From Nocardia mikamii NBRC 108933 (GTDB lineage Bacteria; Actinomycetota; Actinomycetes; Mycobacteriales; Mycobacteriaceae), in the NCBI RefSeq assembly GCF_001613505.1, contig NZ_BDCM01000016.1, forward strand, positions 62,001 to 126,000: a stretch of 64,000 nucleotides of DNA, read 5' to 3'. Shown here piece after piece: positions 31,996 through 40,313 of this stretch. Numbering within the stretch: the stretch's first letter is position 1; each line of letters starts with the position of its first letter. The translations under genes were made by a program, and so were the position numbers. The notes under the pieces are model-generated. The model did not search any database. It was not told the origin of the DNA and was given only the letters and a program-made list of their open reading frames with translations.

Positions 31996-32813
31996 GCGGT
32001 TTGACCGCACAGGTTCGCAATTCCGATGGCTGGCCGGTGCCGGGCGCGCTGCTGACCGTGACCGATCTGACCGGTCGCCAGCTCGCCCGGGCGGTGGCCG
32101 ACGAGACCGGGGCGGCGGCCACCGAGCCGCTGCCCGCCGGTATGCACACCGCGGTGGTGACCGCCCCCGGCTATCAGCCGGTGGCGCAGATCGCGCGGAT
32201 ATCCGCTTCCGGCAGTGGGCAATTGGGTGCGGTGGCGTTGCAGTCGGAGGCGAGCTCCGTCGGCACGCCGGCGCCCGGCCCGTGGACCATCGACCCGGTG
32301 CATTCCACGGTAGTGGCCACCGCCCGCCACCTCGGCATCGCGAGTATCAAGGCGCGGTTCGCCGAGGTGGGCGGCCGGCTGGACGTGGCCCGGAACTTCG
32401 AGCAGACAACCGGATTCGCCGAGATCAAGGCGGCCAGCATCGATACCGGAATCGGGATGCGTGACGACCATCTGCGCTCGGCCGACTTCCTCGATGTCGA
32501 GAGCTACCCGCTGATCGGCTTCACCGGAACCGGATTGCGTCGCACCGGCGCCGATACCTGGGTGATGCCCGGTGAATTGGAGTTGCACGGACAGCGCCGC
32601 CCGGTGGAGCTGGACCTGACCTACGGCGGTTCGGGACCCGACCCGTGGGGCGGGGTCCGCGCCGCCTTCCATGCCGAAACCCATCTGCACCGTAACGATT
32701 TCGCGATCGACTACAACGCCGTCGTACGCGCGGGCGTCGCCGCGGTGGGCACCACGGTGAAGGTCGAGCTGGATATCGAACTGGTGCAGGGCGATTCGCT
32801 GCCGCAGATGTAG
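31992..32813 (+). CDS. YceI-family protein with N-terminal regulatory-like module
   Basis: 273 aa. Residues 1-78 form a carboxypeptidase-regulatory-like module (GLTAQVRNSDGWPVPGALLTVTDLTGRQ ... AGMHTAVVTAPGYQP) of the type found three times in the upstream MFS protein. Residues about 93-268 are a YceI lipocalin-like barrel: WTIDPVHSTVVATARHLGIASIKARF, GMRDDHLRSADFLDVESYPLIGFT, ELELHGQRRPVELDLTYGG. YceI proteins bind long isoprenoid or amphiphilic lipids. No signal peptide is present, so it should be cytoplasmic. ATGA overlap couples it to the exporter; the first MFS locus has no such gene. Confidence 0.85.
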   Translation: MSGLTAQVRNSDGWPVPGALLTVTDLTGRQLARAVADETGAAATEPLPAGMHTAVVTAPGYQPVAQIARISASGSGQLGAVALQSEASSVGTPAPGPWTIDPVHSTVVATARHLGIASIKARFAEVGGRLDVARNFEQTTGFAEIKAASIDTGIGMRDDHLRSADFLDVESYPLIGFTGTGLRRTGADTWVMPGELELHGQRRPVELDLTYGGSGPDPWGGVRAAFHAETHLHRNDFAIDYNAVVRAGVAAVGTTVKVELDIELVQGDSLPQM

Positions 32814-32838
32814 CGGGCGGGCCGGCCGGGAGAACCGG

Positions 32839-33171
32839 TCAGCTCGCGTGGCGTTCCGGGACGACCCAGATGCGCTGCACCACGGGGAATTCCGTGGTGT
32901 CGGCGCTGGGGTCGACCTCGATCTCGGGATCGAACTCCGGATACCAACGCGCCATGCCCGCAAGGGAATTCGCCGAACTGGGAATGTCGAGTTGCAACTC
33001 GATGGTGTCGGTGAACGGGTCGATCACCGCGGCGTGGCGGGCCGGCTCCGGCGCGGCGTGGCGCGGGCGAAACCGTAGTCGATCGATGAAGTCATCGACG
33101 GAGGTGTATCCGGCCTCGTAGATCTCGGCCAGCAATCGTTCGGCGGGCGACGGGGCGTGGGATCCGCGCAT
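32839..33171 (-). CDS. Hypothetical protein, 110 aa
   Basis: Soluble acidic protein: N-terminal helix PAERLLAEIYEAGYTSVDDFIDRLRFRPR, then a beta-rich Pro/Asp/Glu-rich part (DPFTDTIELQLDIPS..., YPEFDPEIEVDPSADTTEFPVVQRIWVVPE). ATG 33171 follows GAGGGACAGT. Convergent with the YceI gene. No family recognised. Confidence 0.6.
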   Translation of the reverse strand: MRGSHAPSPAERLLAEIYEAGYTSVDDFIDRLRFRPRHAAPEPARHAAVIDPFTDTIELQLDIPSSANSLAGMARWYPEFDPEIEVDPSADTTEFPVVQRIWVVPERHAS

Positions 33172-33220
33172 ACTGTCCCTCGATTTATCGATGTTTCACA
33201 CTACGGTGTTGTTCAGGGGC

Positions 33221-33251
33221 GATGGGGGCTGTCGGGGACGCAGCCCCCATC
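33221..33251. terminator. Strong hairpin, probable terminator
   Basis: GATGGGGGCTG and CAGCCCCCATC, an 11-bp perfect stem with a 9-base loop. It is the first of four hairpins in the gap 33172-33377 (others at 33267-33281, 33306-33321 and 33336-33348). It lies downstream of the minus-strand PucR gene and upstream of the 110-aa gene, so it may end transcription of the former. Confidence 0.55.
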
Positions 33252-33266
33252 TGACCTGATGTTGCG

Positions 33267-33348
33267 ACAGCGGGACGCTGTGGGCATGGCGACCCGCTCT
33301 GCAAGCCTCGAGCTATCGAGGCAGTCCGAGCCTAAGCCACTTCGTGGC
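33267..33348. other. Cluster of three small hairpins
   Basis: ACAGCG-GGA-CGCTGT (33267-33281), CCTCGA-GCTA-TCGAGG (33306-33321) and GCCAC-TTC-GTGGC (33336-33348) follow one another in non-coding DNA. With the hairpin at 33221 the region has four stems in about 130 bases, suggesting a structured RNA or an extragenic repeat. No gene is seen here. Confidence 0.45.
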
Positions 33349-33377
33349 AACCGCACGGCATTTCGGGGGAAACTTCA

Positions 33378-34550
33378 CTAATTCGCAGACGCGAAATTCG
33401 TTGTGCCAGGCCGTACCAGACGGTCGTATTGGATCGCCCACCACACCTGTGCGCCGGTGTGGGCCCGGCGCAGATCGCACCCGGTCAGCTCCTCGAAACG
33501 AGCGATGCGATAGCGGACCGTATTGGGGTGCACGATCAGTCGCTGGGCGGTCGCCTCGACGCGCATACCGGTATCGAGATATGCGGTGACGGTATCGATC
33601 AGCGTCGTCGCCGAGCCGCTGCTGCCCAAGGGCGCGAGATAGCGGCGCACGAGTTCGGCGCCCAGTTCGGGATCGGCCGCGACCCCGGGCAGCAGGCCGA
33701 GACCGTCGAATTCGCAGGTGCCGGTGCGGCCGAGAGCGGCCGCGGTGGCCAGGGCGCGGCCCGCCAGCCGAAACGACCGTGGGGCCTCGGCGAGCGGGCG
33801 CGGCGGGCCGAACGCCAGCAGTGCCGAACCCGGGATGTGGATCGTGCGATCGGTGAACCCGGCGTAATCCCCGTCGATCACGGTGCGGAAGGCGTCATCG
33901 GCGCCCTGGGGTCGCAGCAGGCGGTCGAATTCGGTCGGCGGCGCGGCGTCGGCGCGGGCGCGGAAGGCCCGGTAGTCGGCGTCGGCGCGCAGGCCGTAGC
34001 GCTGGATTCCCAACGTCAGTTCGGTGGCCGAGATCGTGCCCGCCAGCACCGCCCGCGTGAATTCCGCGCGCTGGATGCGGTCGTGACCGGCCCGGGTGCG
34101 CTCGACCTCGTGGTGGGCGTCGGAGAACGAGGTCGCGGCCTCGTCGACCAGGCGCAGCAGGTCCCTGGTGATCTCGAACAGCACCGCGTCGTCGGCGCCG
34201 CATTCGGCCGCCACCGCGCTCAAGGTCTCGAGATGCAGCCGTTCGGCCAGGCGCCAGGCTCGCAGCAGCGCTTCCATCGACACGTCCTGAGTGGCGCGGA
34301 TGCGGCCGTAGTCGGTCAGCCGGGCACCCTCGGGCGGCTCGATATCGGCCGTACCGGCGAGGGAGGCGAACAACCGGTCCATGATCGCCGTCGTCGTCGG
34401 GAGCAGATCGGCCGCCTCGATCGTGCGGTAGTCCGGAATCTCGGCGCGGGCCCGGTCGACGATGCGGGCCGCGAGGGCGTCGCGCTCGGCCCGCATCCGC
34501 ACCAGCAAGCGCTGCCGCGGAGAACTCGGGACCTCGGACGATTCGCTCAT
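33378..34550 (-). CDS. PucR/CdaR-type transcriptional regulator
   Basis: 390 aa. Central region (QRYGLRADADYRAFRARADA..., DRTIHIPGSALLAFGPPRPLAEAPRSFRLAGRAL) is the GGDEF-like fold of this group, and the C terminus TVTAYLDTGMRVEATAQRLIVHPNTVRYRIARFEELTGCDLR is the PucR-type helix-turn-helix. N-terminal 160 residues are helical (RsbRD-like sensor type). ATG 34550 fits the family; 34 codons more in frame upstream are unlikely. It is divergent from the acyl-CoA ligase gene at 34710, the likely target. Confidence 0.85.
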   Translation of the reverse strand: MSESSEVPSSPRQRLLVRMRAERDALAARIVDRARAEIPDYRTIEAADLLPTTTAIMDRLFASLAGTADIEPPEGARLTDYGRIRATQDVSMEALLRAWRLAERLHLETLSAVAAECGADDAVLFEITRDLLRLVDEAATSFSDAHHEVERTRAGHDRIQRAEFTRAVLAGTISATELTLGIQRYGLRADADYRAFRARADAAPPTEFDRLLRPQGADDAFRTVIDGDYAGFTDRTIHIPGSALLAFGPPRPLAEAPRSFRLAGRALATAAALGRTGTCEFDGLGLLPGVAADPELGAELVRRYLAPLGSSGSATTLIDTVTAYLDTGMRVEATAQRLIVHPNTVRYRIARFEELTGCDLRRAHTGAQVWWAIQYDRLVRPGTTNFASAN

Positions 34551-34709
34551 GACAGGCCCGAGGATACGACGCGCCTTTGGAGAAACCAACAAAACGCGGC
34601 CCCCGAACTTCGACACGGACTCCATGGCCGCCCAGCCTGTGGCGTACGACACTCAACGGTGTTCTTCTGAGACCCCGCCTGAGCGAAGCGAAGGCAGAAA
34701 GCAGAGACC

Positions 34710-36254
34710 ATGTATCTCACTCAGGGCCTGCACCGGGCCGTCCAGCAGAACCCCGACGGGGTCATGTCGATCTGCGGCGATCGCACCCGCACCTTCGCCG
34801 AGGGCGCCGACCGGGTGGCGCGGCTCGCCGCGGCGTTGCGGCAGCTGGGCGTCGGCGAGGGCGACCGGGTCGCGATCCTGGCGCTCAACGGTGACCGATA
34901 TCTGGAATACGTGCTGGCGGTGCCGTGGGCCGGGGCAGCGCTGAATCCGGTCAACATTCGCTGGAGTCCGGCCGAAATCGCCTATTCGCTGGAGGATTCC
35001 GAGACCGCGGTCCTGCTGGTCGACGATGTCTTCGCCGCGATGGTGCCCGCACTGCGGGCGGCCGCGCCGGTGCTGCGCACCGTGATCCACTGCGGTGACG
35101 GTCCCGCGCCCGACGGCATGCTGTCGTACGAGGAACTGATCGCCGGCGCGGATCCTGTCGAAGACGCGCGCCGCGGTGGTGAGGCCCCGGCCGGAATCTT
35201 CTATACCGGCGGTACCACCGGTCACCCCAAGGGCGTGGTGCTCAGCCATGCCGGATTGCAGATTTCGGGCCTGGGCAGCCTGTCGACCGGATATCTGGCG
35301 CAGCCCGGCGCCCGCTATCTGCATGCCGCGCCGATGTTCCATCTGGCCGATCTGGCCGGCTGTGTCACCCAGATCATGATGGGTGGCGCCCAGGTGATGG
35401 TCCCGGCGTTCGATCCCGTCGCGGTGATGAAAGCGATTGCCGATCACCAGGTTACGGATACGCTGCTGGTGCCGGTGATGATCCAGATGATCGTCGACCA
35501 CCCGCAGGTGAGCGAGTTCGATCTGTCCAGTGTGCGCGGCATCGTGTACGGGGCCTCGCCGATCGCGCAGGCCGTGCTCGAGCGCGCCATGCGAGCGTTC
35601 CCGCAGGCGCGTTTCGCTCAGGCCTACGGGATGACCGAATTGTCGCCCGTGGCAACGCTGCTCGGCCCCGACGACCACCTGGCCGGACGGTTGCGTTCGG
35701 CGGGCCGCGCGGCTCCGCACGCCGAGGTGCGCATCGCCGATGCCGAGGACAACGAGGTGCCGCGTGGGACCGTCGGCGAGATCCTGGTGCGCGGCGGCCA
35801 TGTGATGCTCGGGTACTGGAACCGGCCCGAGGAGACGTCGGCGGCGCTACGGGGCGGCTGGATGCACACCGGCGACGGCGGCTACATGGACGACGAGGGG
35901 TACGTCTACATCGTCGACCGGATGAAGGACATGATCGTCAGCGGTGGCGAGAACGTGTATTCCGCCGAGGTGGAGAACGCGGTCTCCGCACATCCGTCGG
36001 TGGCGGCGTGCGCGGTGATCGGTGTCCCGGACGAGGAGTGGGGCGAGCGGGTGCACGCGGTGATCGTGTGCCATGCCGGCGCCACCGTCACCGTCGAGGA
36101 GATCCGCGACCACGCCAAGCAGTTGATCGCCGGATACAAGGCCCCGCGCACCATCGAGCTGGTCGACGCGCTGCCGGTTTCCGGTGCGGGCAAGATCCTC
36201 AAACGTGAACTGCGCAAACAGTATTGGGGTGATGCGGAGCGGCAGGTGCACTGA
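34710..36254 (+). CDS. Acyl-CoA ligase (FadD family)
   Basis: 514 aa. Activates a carboxylic acid with ATP and CoA. Adenylate-forming motifs: YTGGTTGHPKG near residues 165-175, YGMTELSPVATLL, GDGGYMDDEGYVYIVDRMKDMIVSGGENVYSAEVE and the C-terminal LPVSGAGKILKREL with the catalytic Lys. No large N-terminal extension, so it resembles medium/long-chain or cyclohexane/aryl-carboxylate ligases such as FadD13-like enzymes. AAAGCAGAG lies before ATG 34710. Probably regulated by the divergent PucR protein; convergent with the TerD gene. Confidence 0.9.
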   Translation: MYLTQGLHRAVQQNPDGVMSICGDRTRTFAEGADRVARLAAALRQLGVGEGDRVAILALNGDRYLEYVLAVPWAGAALNPVNIRWSPAEIAYSLEDSETAVLLVDDVFAAMVPALRAAAPVLRTVIHCGDGPAPDGMLSYEELIAGADPVEDARRGGEAPAGIFYTGGTTGHPKGVVLSHAGLQISGLGSLSTGYLAQPGARYLHAAPMFHLADLAGCVTQIMMGGAQVMVPAFDPVAVMKAIADHQVTDTLLVPVMIQMIVDHPQVSEFDLSSVRGIVYGASPIAQAVLERAMRAFPQARFAQAYGMTELSPVATLLGPDDHLAGRLRSAGRAAPHAEVRIADAEDNEVPRGTVGEILVRGGHVMLGYWNRPEETSAALRGGWMHTGDGGYMDDEGYVYIVDRMKDMIVSGGENVYSAEVENAVSAHPSVAACAVIGVPDEEWGERVHAVIVCHAGATVTVEEIRDHAKQLIAGYKAPRTIELVDALPVSGAGKILKRELRKQYWGDAERQVH

Positions 36255-36259
36255 TCGCG

Positions 36260-36847
36260 TCAGCGCAGCAAGCCGGCCAGGCGTGGTAGCGCCTCGACGG
36301 GATGAGCGGCGGTGATTCCCGCGGCGATCTCGCGGAATTCCCAGCCGCGGCGTTCGCGGCGGAACACTCCCACCACCATGCCGGTGTCGCCGCCGACGCC
36401 GAGTTCGCGATCGGCGAGCACGGTCCCGTCGGCGCCGGTGACGCGGCAGCGCGCGTTGTCGATATCGGCGAAGGTCTGTCCGCTGTAGCAGGTGACGACC
36501 ACGGCCACGGCGGTGATCTCGGGGCGCACCCGGGTCAGGTCGAGGGTGATGATCTCGTCGTCGCCCTCGTCCTCGCCGGTGACGCTGTCGCCGAGCAGCC
36601 GCACCGCGCCGTCGGCGGAGATCAGTTGCTGGTGATACACCACCTCGACGGGGTGGTCGCCGGCCAGGAGGACGGCGGCGGCGTTGAGGTCGATCGCGGT
36701 GCGGCGGGCACCGAACCAGCGCCGGCCGTGGGCGGGGTCCCACCCCAGGCCGACGGTCGCGAATTCCACCGGCCCCGTAGCGCCTCGTGGTTGTTCTCCG
36801 GACATCAGCCGCACCTCCCCGCCGAGCGGTGCGACGTCGGCGCGCAC
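36260..36847 (-). CDS. TerD-family stress protein
   Basis: 195 aa. TerD proteins are Ca2+-binding beta-sandwiches linked to tellurite, phage and general stress responses. TVGLGWDPAHGRRW, DLNAAAVLL, VVYHQQLISADGAVRLLGDSVTGEDEGDDEIITLDLTRV give the repeated acidic metal-site pattern (GDxxTGExEGDDE). GTG 36847 is preferred because APLGGEVRL before the ATG at 36805 aligns with the normal first strand (KGGNVSL); ATG 36805 is the alternative. Stops six bases past the convergent ligase stop. Not part of a ter cluster here. Confidence 0.85.
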   Translation of the reverse strand: MRADVAPLGGEVRLMSGEQPRGATGPVEFATVGLGWDPAHGRRWFGARRTAIDLNAAAVLLAGDHPVEVVYHQQLISADGAVRLLGDSVTGEDEGDDEIITLDLTRVRPEITAVAVVVTCYSGQTFADIDNARCRVTGADGTVLADRELGVGGDTGMVVGVFRRERRGWEFREIAAGITAAHPVEALPRLAGLLR

Positions 36848-36909
36848 CGGCTTCTCGCGGTAATTATGGACCGCCGAGTGCGACCGTGACCGGCGGCCGG
36901 TCCCGTAAT

Positions 36910-38973
36910 TCAGCCGAGGGGCCGATCGGTGGGCAGGTTGACGTAACTCGGCGCGTTCGGATCCAGGCGCAGATGCTGGGGCTTGAGTTCGGAATCGTTG
37001 AGCATCGGACGGAACGGCATGGCCTTGGGCGCGTTGGCCGCGAACAGATCGATACGCAGCCGATGTCCGATCTGGAGCCGCGCCTGGGTCGGGATCACCG
37101 CGATGTCGAGGCCCACCGGTTCGCCGGGCGTCACCGGCTGCCGCGCCGCGGCGGTGAGGAGATGGAACGGAACGGTGTAGTCGCCGTTGGCGGATCGGGA
37201 GCTGCGGGCATCGTCGACGGCGCGCATGGAGACGGTGAGCTGACCGGTGGTCAGGGCCGTGGAGGTGCCGTCGGGCGCGACGTCGTTGACGGTGGCGCTC
37301 CAGAATCCGTCGGTGGCGTCCTGCACCGTCTCGAGGTGGATGTCGATCGGCCCGGAGATGGCGGTCGGCGCGGACACCGGGGCGCTGGTGAAGGTCAGCG
37401 CATCGTGTTCTGCCACTCGGGAGTCCTTGGCGCAGGTGTCGAGCATCGCGGCCGAACCGGCCGACCCCTGGGCCGCGTCCCGAGAACAGAGGGTCGCCAG
37501 CCCCGGCGCGACGGTGAGTGCGGAGACCTCGGCCGGCGGCTGGGCGCTCAACGAGCCGTCGTGCACCGCCGCATCGGTGGTTCCGCTGGGCGCGGCCGTC
37601 AGGTAGATCCGGCGGTGGTCGGCTCCGGGCTGCGGATACTGCGGCAGTGTCACCCAGCCGCCGCCCTGTTCCTTCAGCACGATGGGGCCGTAGCCGTCGA
37701 TACCGTTGTCGATGTCCTTGAGCCACTTGTCGAACCACGCTCGCTGCAGCACCTCGAGCCGCGGCGGGGCGCCGGGTACGCCGGTACCGGCGCCGGGATT
37801 GGCGTGATAGGTGTCGCCGACCACGAGTTGCTTGCGCCCGGCCGGCAGCGGGATGGCCTGATAGATCTTGGTGGCGCTGTTGGCGAAGATGTCGTGCCAG
37901 CCGCCGTAGACGAAGGTGGGCACGGTGACTCGTTCCGGATGGCCGGTGAGGGCTTGGCGGAAATCGCTGCCGGAGTCGAGCGCGTCCGACAGGGCGGGCG
38001 GCATATCGTCCATCGACGGCGTCAGCAGGGCCTGGGCGAGCAGGTCGACATTGGTGGCCGGATCCGCCACCCGGGCGGCGAGCCATTTCCAGTCGAAGGT
38101 TCCGTCGAAGATCGACTTCACGTCGGGGATCAGCTTGAGCTGATTGACCGTCTGGAGCCACATCGGCAGGAAGGTGGTGCCGACGCCCCCGCCCGGCGCC
38201 ACCACATCGCGCATGAGATCGCTGCCGGGGACGACCGGGAAGATGGCGCGCAGCGCCGCCGGGGCGTCCTCCGCCGCGCGCAGCTGGTTGATGGCCGCGT
38301 ACGAGCCGCCGCTCATCGCCACCTTGCCGTTCGAGAACTGTTGTGCCGCAGCCCAATCGATCACCTCGCGGGTATCGAGCTGTTCCCGCGCGCCCAGGGT
38401 CTCCCATTTGCCCTGGGACTGTCCGGTGCCGCGCACGTCGGCGACCACCAGCGTGTAACCACTGCGGATCAGGTTGCGGTCCAGGCCGAGGACGGTCGGC
38501 ACGGTGCCGCCGTCGAGGGCGTGCAGCAGATCGCCGAAGCTGCTGATCGGGGTGCCGGAGAGGTTGATCTGCCGCACCAGCGACATCACCAGCGGCTGCA
38601 GTTCCGGATTCTCCACCGCCGAACCGATCAGATCGGTCATCAGCTTGGTGTAGGGCGTGAGGTTGACGATGGTCGGCAGTGGCTGGGCGACCACGGCGCC
38701 GGATGCGTCGACCGGCCGGTAGACGTCGGCCTTCAGCACCACCCCGTCGCTCATCGGGATCGCCACATCGGAATCCACGTGGACGTCCGGATATTGCTGC
38801 GGGCCGTCGTGCACGGCGGTCCACTGGTCCTCCCGGCCGGTGAGGCTGGGGGCGCCGGAGTGCGGTAGGCCACCGAAGAGCGCGGTGGCGGTCGCGGAAA
38901 TCCCCACTGCCGCAACGGCAATCAGGGTTCGGACGGGCACGACGGGTTTGCGCGATCGCAGCTGCCCGAACAT
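36910..38973 (-). CDS. Secreted S15 / CocE-type X-Pro peptidase-esterase
   Basis: 687 aa. N-terminal basic residues and a hydrophobic stretch (VRTLIAVAAVGISATATALFGG) form a signal peptide or anchor. The alpha/beta-hydrolase core has VVVADVRGTGQSQG (the oxyanion strand), nucleophile Ser near 224 in AMSGGSYAA, Asp in WHDIF and His in DTYHANPG. The C-terminal jelly-roll domain follows (SGPIDIHLETVQDATDGFWSATVNDVAPDG), as in CocE and X-Pro dipeptidyl-peptidases. ATG 38973, or the GTG before it, with AAGGGG upstream. Substrate, peptide or ester, cannot be told. Confidence 0.85.
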   Translation of the reverse strand: MFGQLRSRKPVVPVRTLIAVAAVGISATATALFGGLPHSGAPSLTGREDQWTAVHDGPQQYPDVHVDSDVAIPMSDGVVLKADVYRPVDASGAVVAQPLPTIVNLTPYTKLMTDLIGSAVENPELQPLVMSLVRQINLSGTPISSFGDLLHALDGGTVPTVLGLDRNLIRSGYTLVVADVRGTGQSQGKWETLGAREQLDTREVIDWAAAQQFSNGKVAMSGGSYAAINQLRAAEDAPAALRAIFPVVPGSDLMRDVVAPGGGVGTTFLPMWLQTVNQLKLIPDVKSIFDGTFDWKWLAARVADPATNVDLLAQALLTPSMDDMPPALSDALDSGSDFRQALTGHPERVTVPTFVYGGWHDIFANSATKIYQAIPLPAGRKQLVVGDTYHANPGAGTGVPGAPPRLEVLQRAWFDKWLKDIDNGIDGYGPIVLKEQGGGWVTLPQYPQPGADHRRIYLTAAPSGTTDAAVHDGSLSAQPPAEVSALTVAPGLATLCSRDAAQGSAGSAAMLDTCAKDSRVAEHDALTFTSAPVSAPTAISGPIDIHLETVQDATDGFWSATVNDVAPDGTSTALTTGQLTVSMRAVDDARSSRSANGDYTVPFHLLTAAARQPVTPGEPVGLDIAVIPTQARLQIGHRLRIDLFAANAPKAMPFRPMLNDSELKPQHLRLDPNAPSYVNLPTDRPLG

Positions 38974-39080
38974 CACGCCCCTTCTCGGTTGAGTTTTCGC
39001 GCACGACTGGGCCGGTCATCGACGATAGCAATGCGCTACCGAGAAAGCCGGTAGCGCGGCCCTGGTGTCGCGCGCGGAAC

Positions 39081-40313
39081 TCAGTCGCCGAGCCGGACCG
39101 GGAACTGCGCCAGATCGTTCTGCGTCAGCACGGGAAGGTTGTGAATCTCCTCCACGGGTACCGCCAAGGACAGCTGCGGGAATCGTTCGAACAGCGCGGG
39201 CAGCGCGATCGATGCTTCCAGCCGGGCGAGTGCGGCTCCGGGGCAGATGTGCGGGCCGTGACCGAAACTGATGTGCCGCTTGGCCGTCGGCCGGGTGATG
39301 TCGAATTCACCGGCATCGGCGCCGTGCACGGTGGTGTCGCGGCCGATGGCCCGATACGACATGACCACTCCCTCGCCGCGTTCGATGACGGTGTCGCCGA
39401 CGGTGATGTCGGCGGTCGCGAACCGCATCAGCAGATGGGTTACCGGGCCGTCCCAGCGCAGGGTCTCCTCGATCGCGGTCTCCCAGTCGATCTGCCCCGA
39501 CCGCACCAGCGCGAACTGTTCCGGATGGGTGAGCAGGGCGCGCACGGTGGTGAGGATCAGCGACACCGTGGTCTCGTGCCCGGCGGCGACCAGCGCCTGC
39601 AGATTGCCGACCACCTCGGCCTCGCTGAGCGGTTCGCCGCCGTCGGTGGCGAGGATCAGCGCGCTGGTCAGGTCGTCGGCCGGGTCGGCCGCCTTCTTGC
39701 GCACCATCTCGGTGAAGTATTCGCCCATCCGCTCGATCACCGCGAGCCGCTCGTCCTGCGGGGTGAGCAGGGAGAAGAACGCCTTGTACCAGTCGAGCAG
39801 CATCGGATGGTCGGCGTGGTCGACGCCCATCAGCTCGCTGATCACGCGCATCGGCAGCGGATAGGCGAAGACGGATTTCAGGTCGACCGCGCCGTCGTCG
39901 GAGGCGGCGGCCAGATCGTCGAGGAGTGCGGCGACCGTCGATTCGATGAACGGGCGCAGGGCGGTCAGGCGACGCGCGGTCAGCGCCTGGGTGGTCTTGA
40001 TCCGCAGGCGGCGGTGTTCGGGGCCGTCGACGGTGAACATCGATACTCCGACATCGATCATGCCGATCAGCGGCCACTGTCGGGTGACCACGCCGTCGCG
40101 CCACAGCGACCAGGAGTTGATGTCCTTGACCAGTCGCGGGTCGATGAGCAGCTGCCGGGCCAGGGAGTGGCCGGTGACGGTCCACGCCGGGACGCCCAGC
40201 AGTTCGATGCGGGTCAGTTGACCGGCATCGCGTAATCGGGCGGTCTCACCGGCGAGGTCGCCGACCATCGGATCGATCACGAGTGGTGCGGCATGCGGGC
40301 AACTGGCAGTCAC
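39081..40313 (-). CDS. Cytochrome P450, CYP154-like conservon member
   Basis: 410 aa. Soluble bacterial P450 with all key motifs: I-helix AAGHETT, K-helix EETLR (ExxR), heme loop FGHGPHICPGAALARLE with Cys near 357. Takes electrons from ferredoxin and hydroxylates an unknown substrate. GTG 40313 overlaps the stop of the preceding P450 (GTGA). It is the last gene of the conservon; in Streptomyces CYP154 and CYP157 genes occur paired at the end of several conservons, as here. CYP subfamily is inferred from context and motif. Confidence 0.85.
   Translation of the reverse strand: MTASCPHAAPLVIDPMVGDLAGETARLRDAGQLTRIELLGVPAWTVTGHSLARQLLIDPRLVKDINSWSLWRDGVVTRQWPLIGMIDVGVSMFTVDGPEHRRLRIKTTQALTARRLTALRPFIESTVAALLDDLAAASDDGAVDLKSVFAYPLPMRVISELMGVDHADHPMLLDWYKAFFSLLTPQDERLAVIERMGEYFTEMVRKKAADPADDLTSALILATDGGEPLSEAEVVGNLQALVAAGHETTVSLILTTVRALLTHPEQFALVRSGQIDWETAIEETLRWDGPVTHLLMRFATADITVGDTVIERGEGVVMSYRAIGRDTTVHGADAGEFDITRPTAKRHISFGHGPHICPGAALARLEASIALPALFERFPQLSLAVPVEEIHNLPVLTQNDLAQFPVRLGD

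Noticed and set aside
26457..36847. Joining the DUF475 (TerC-like) and TerD genes into one tellurite-resistance cluster
   Set aside because: They lie nearly 9 kb apart, with unrelated operons between, and no TerA/B/E/Z partners are present.
36260..39031. A 923-codon open frame on the minus strand spanning TerD and the S15 peptidase
   Set aside because: Only its last 195 codons code for TerD. The rest is the antiphase frame of the real peptidase gene and shows Arg/Gly/His-rich composition typical of high-GC shadow frames.
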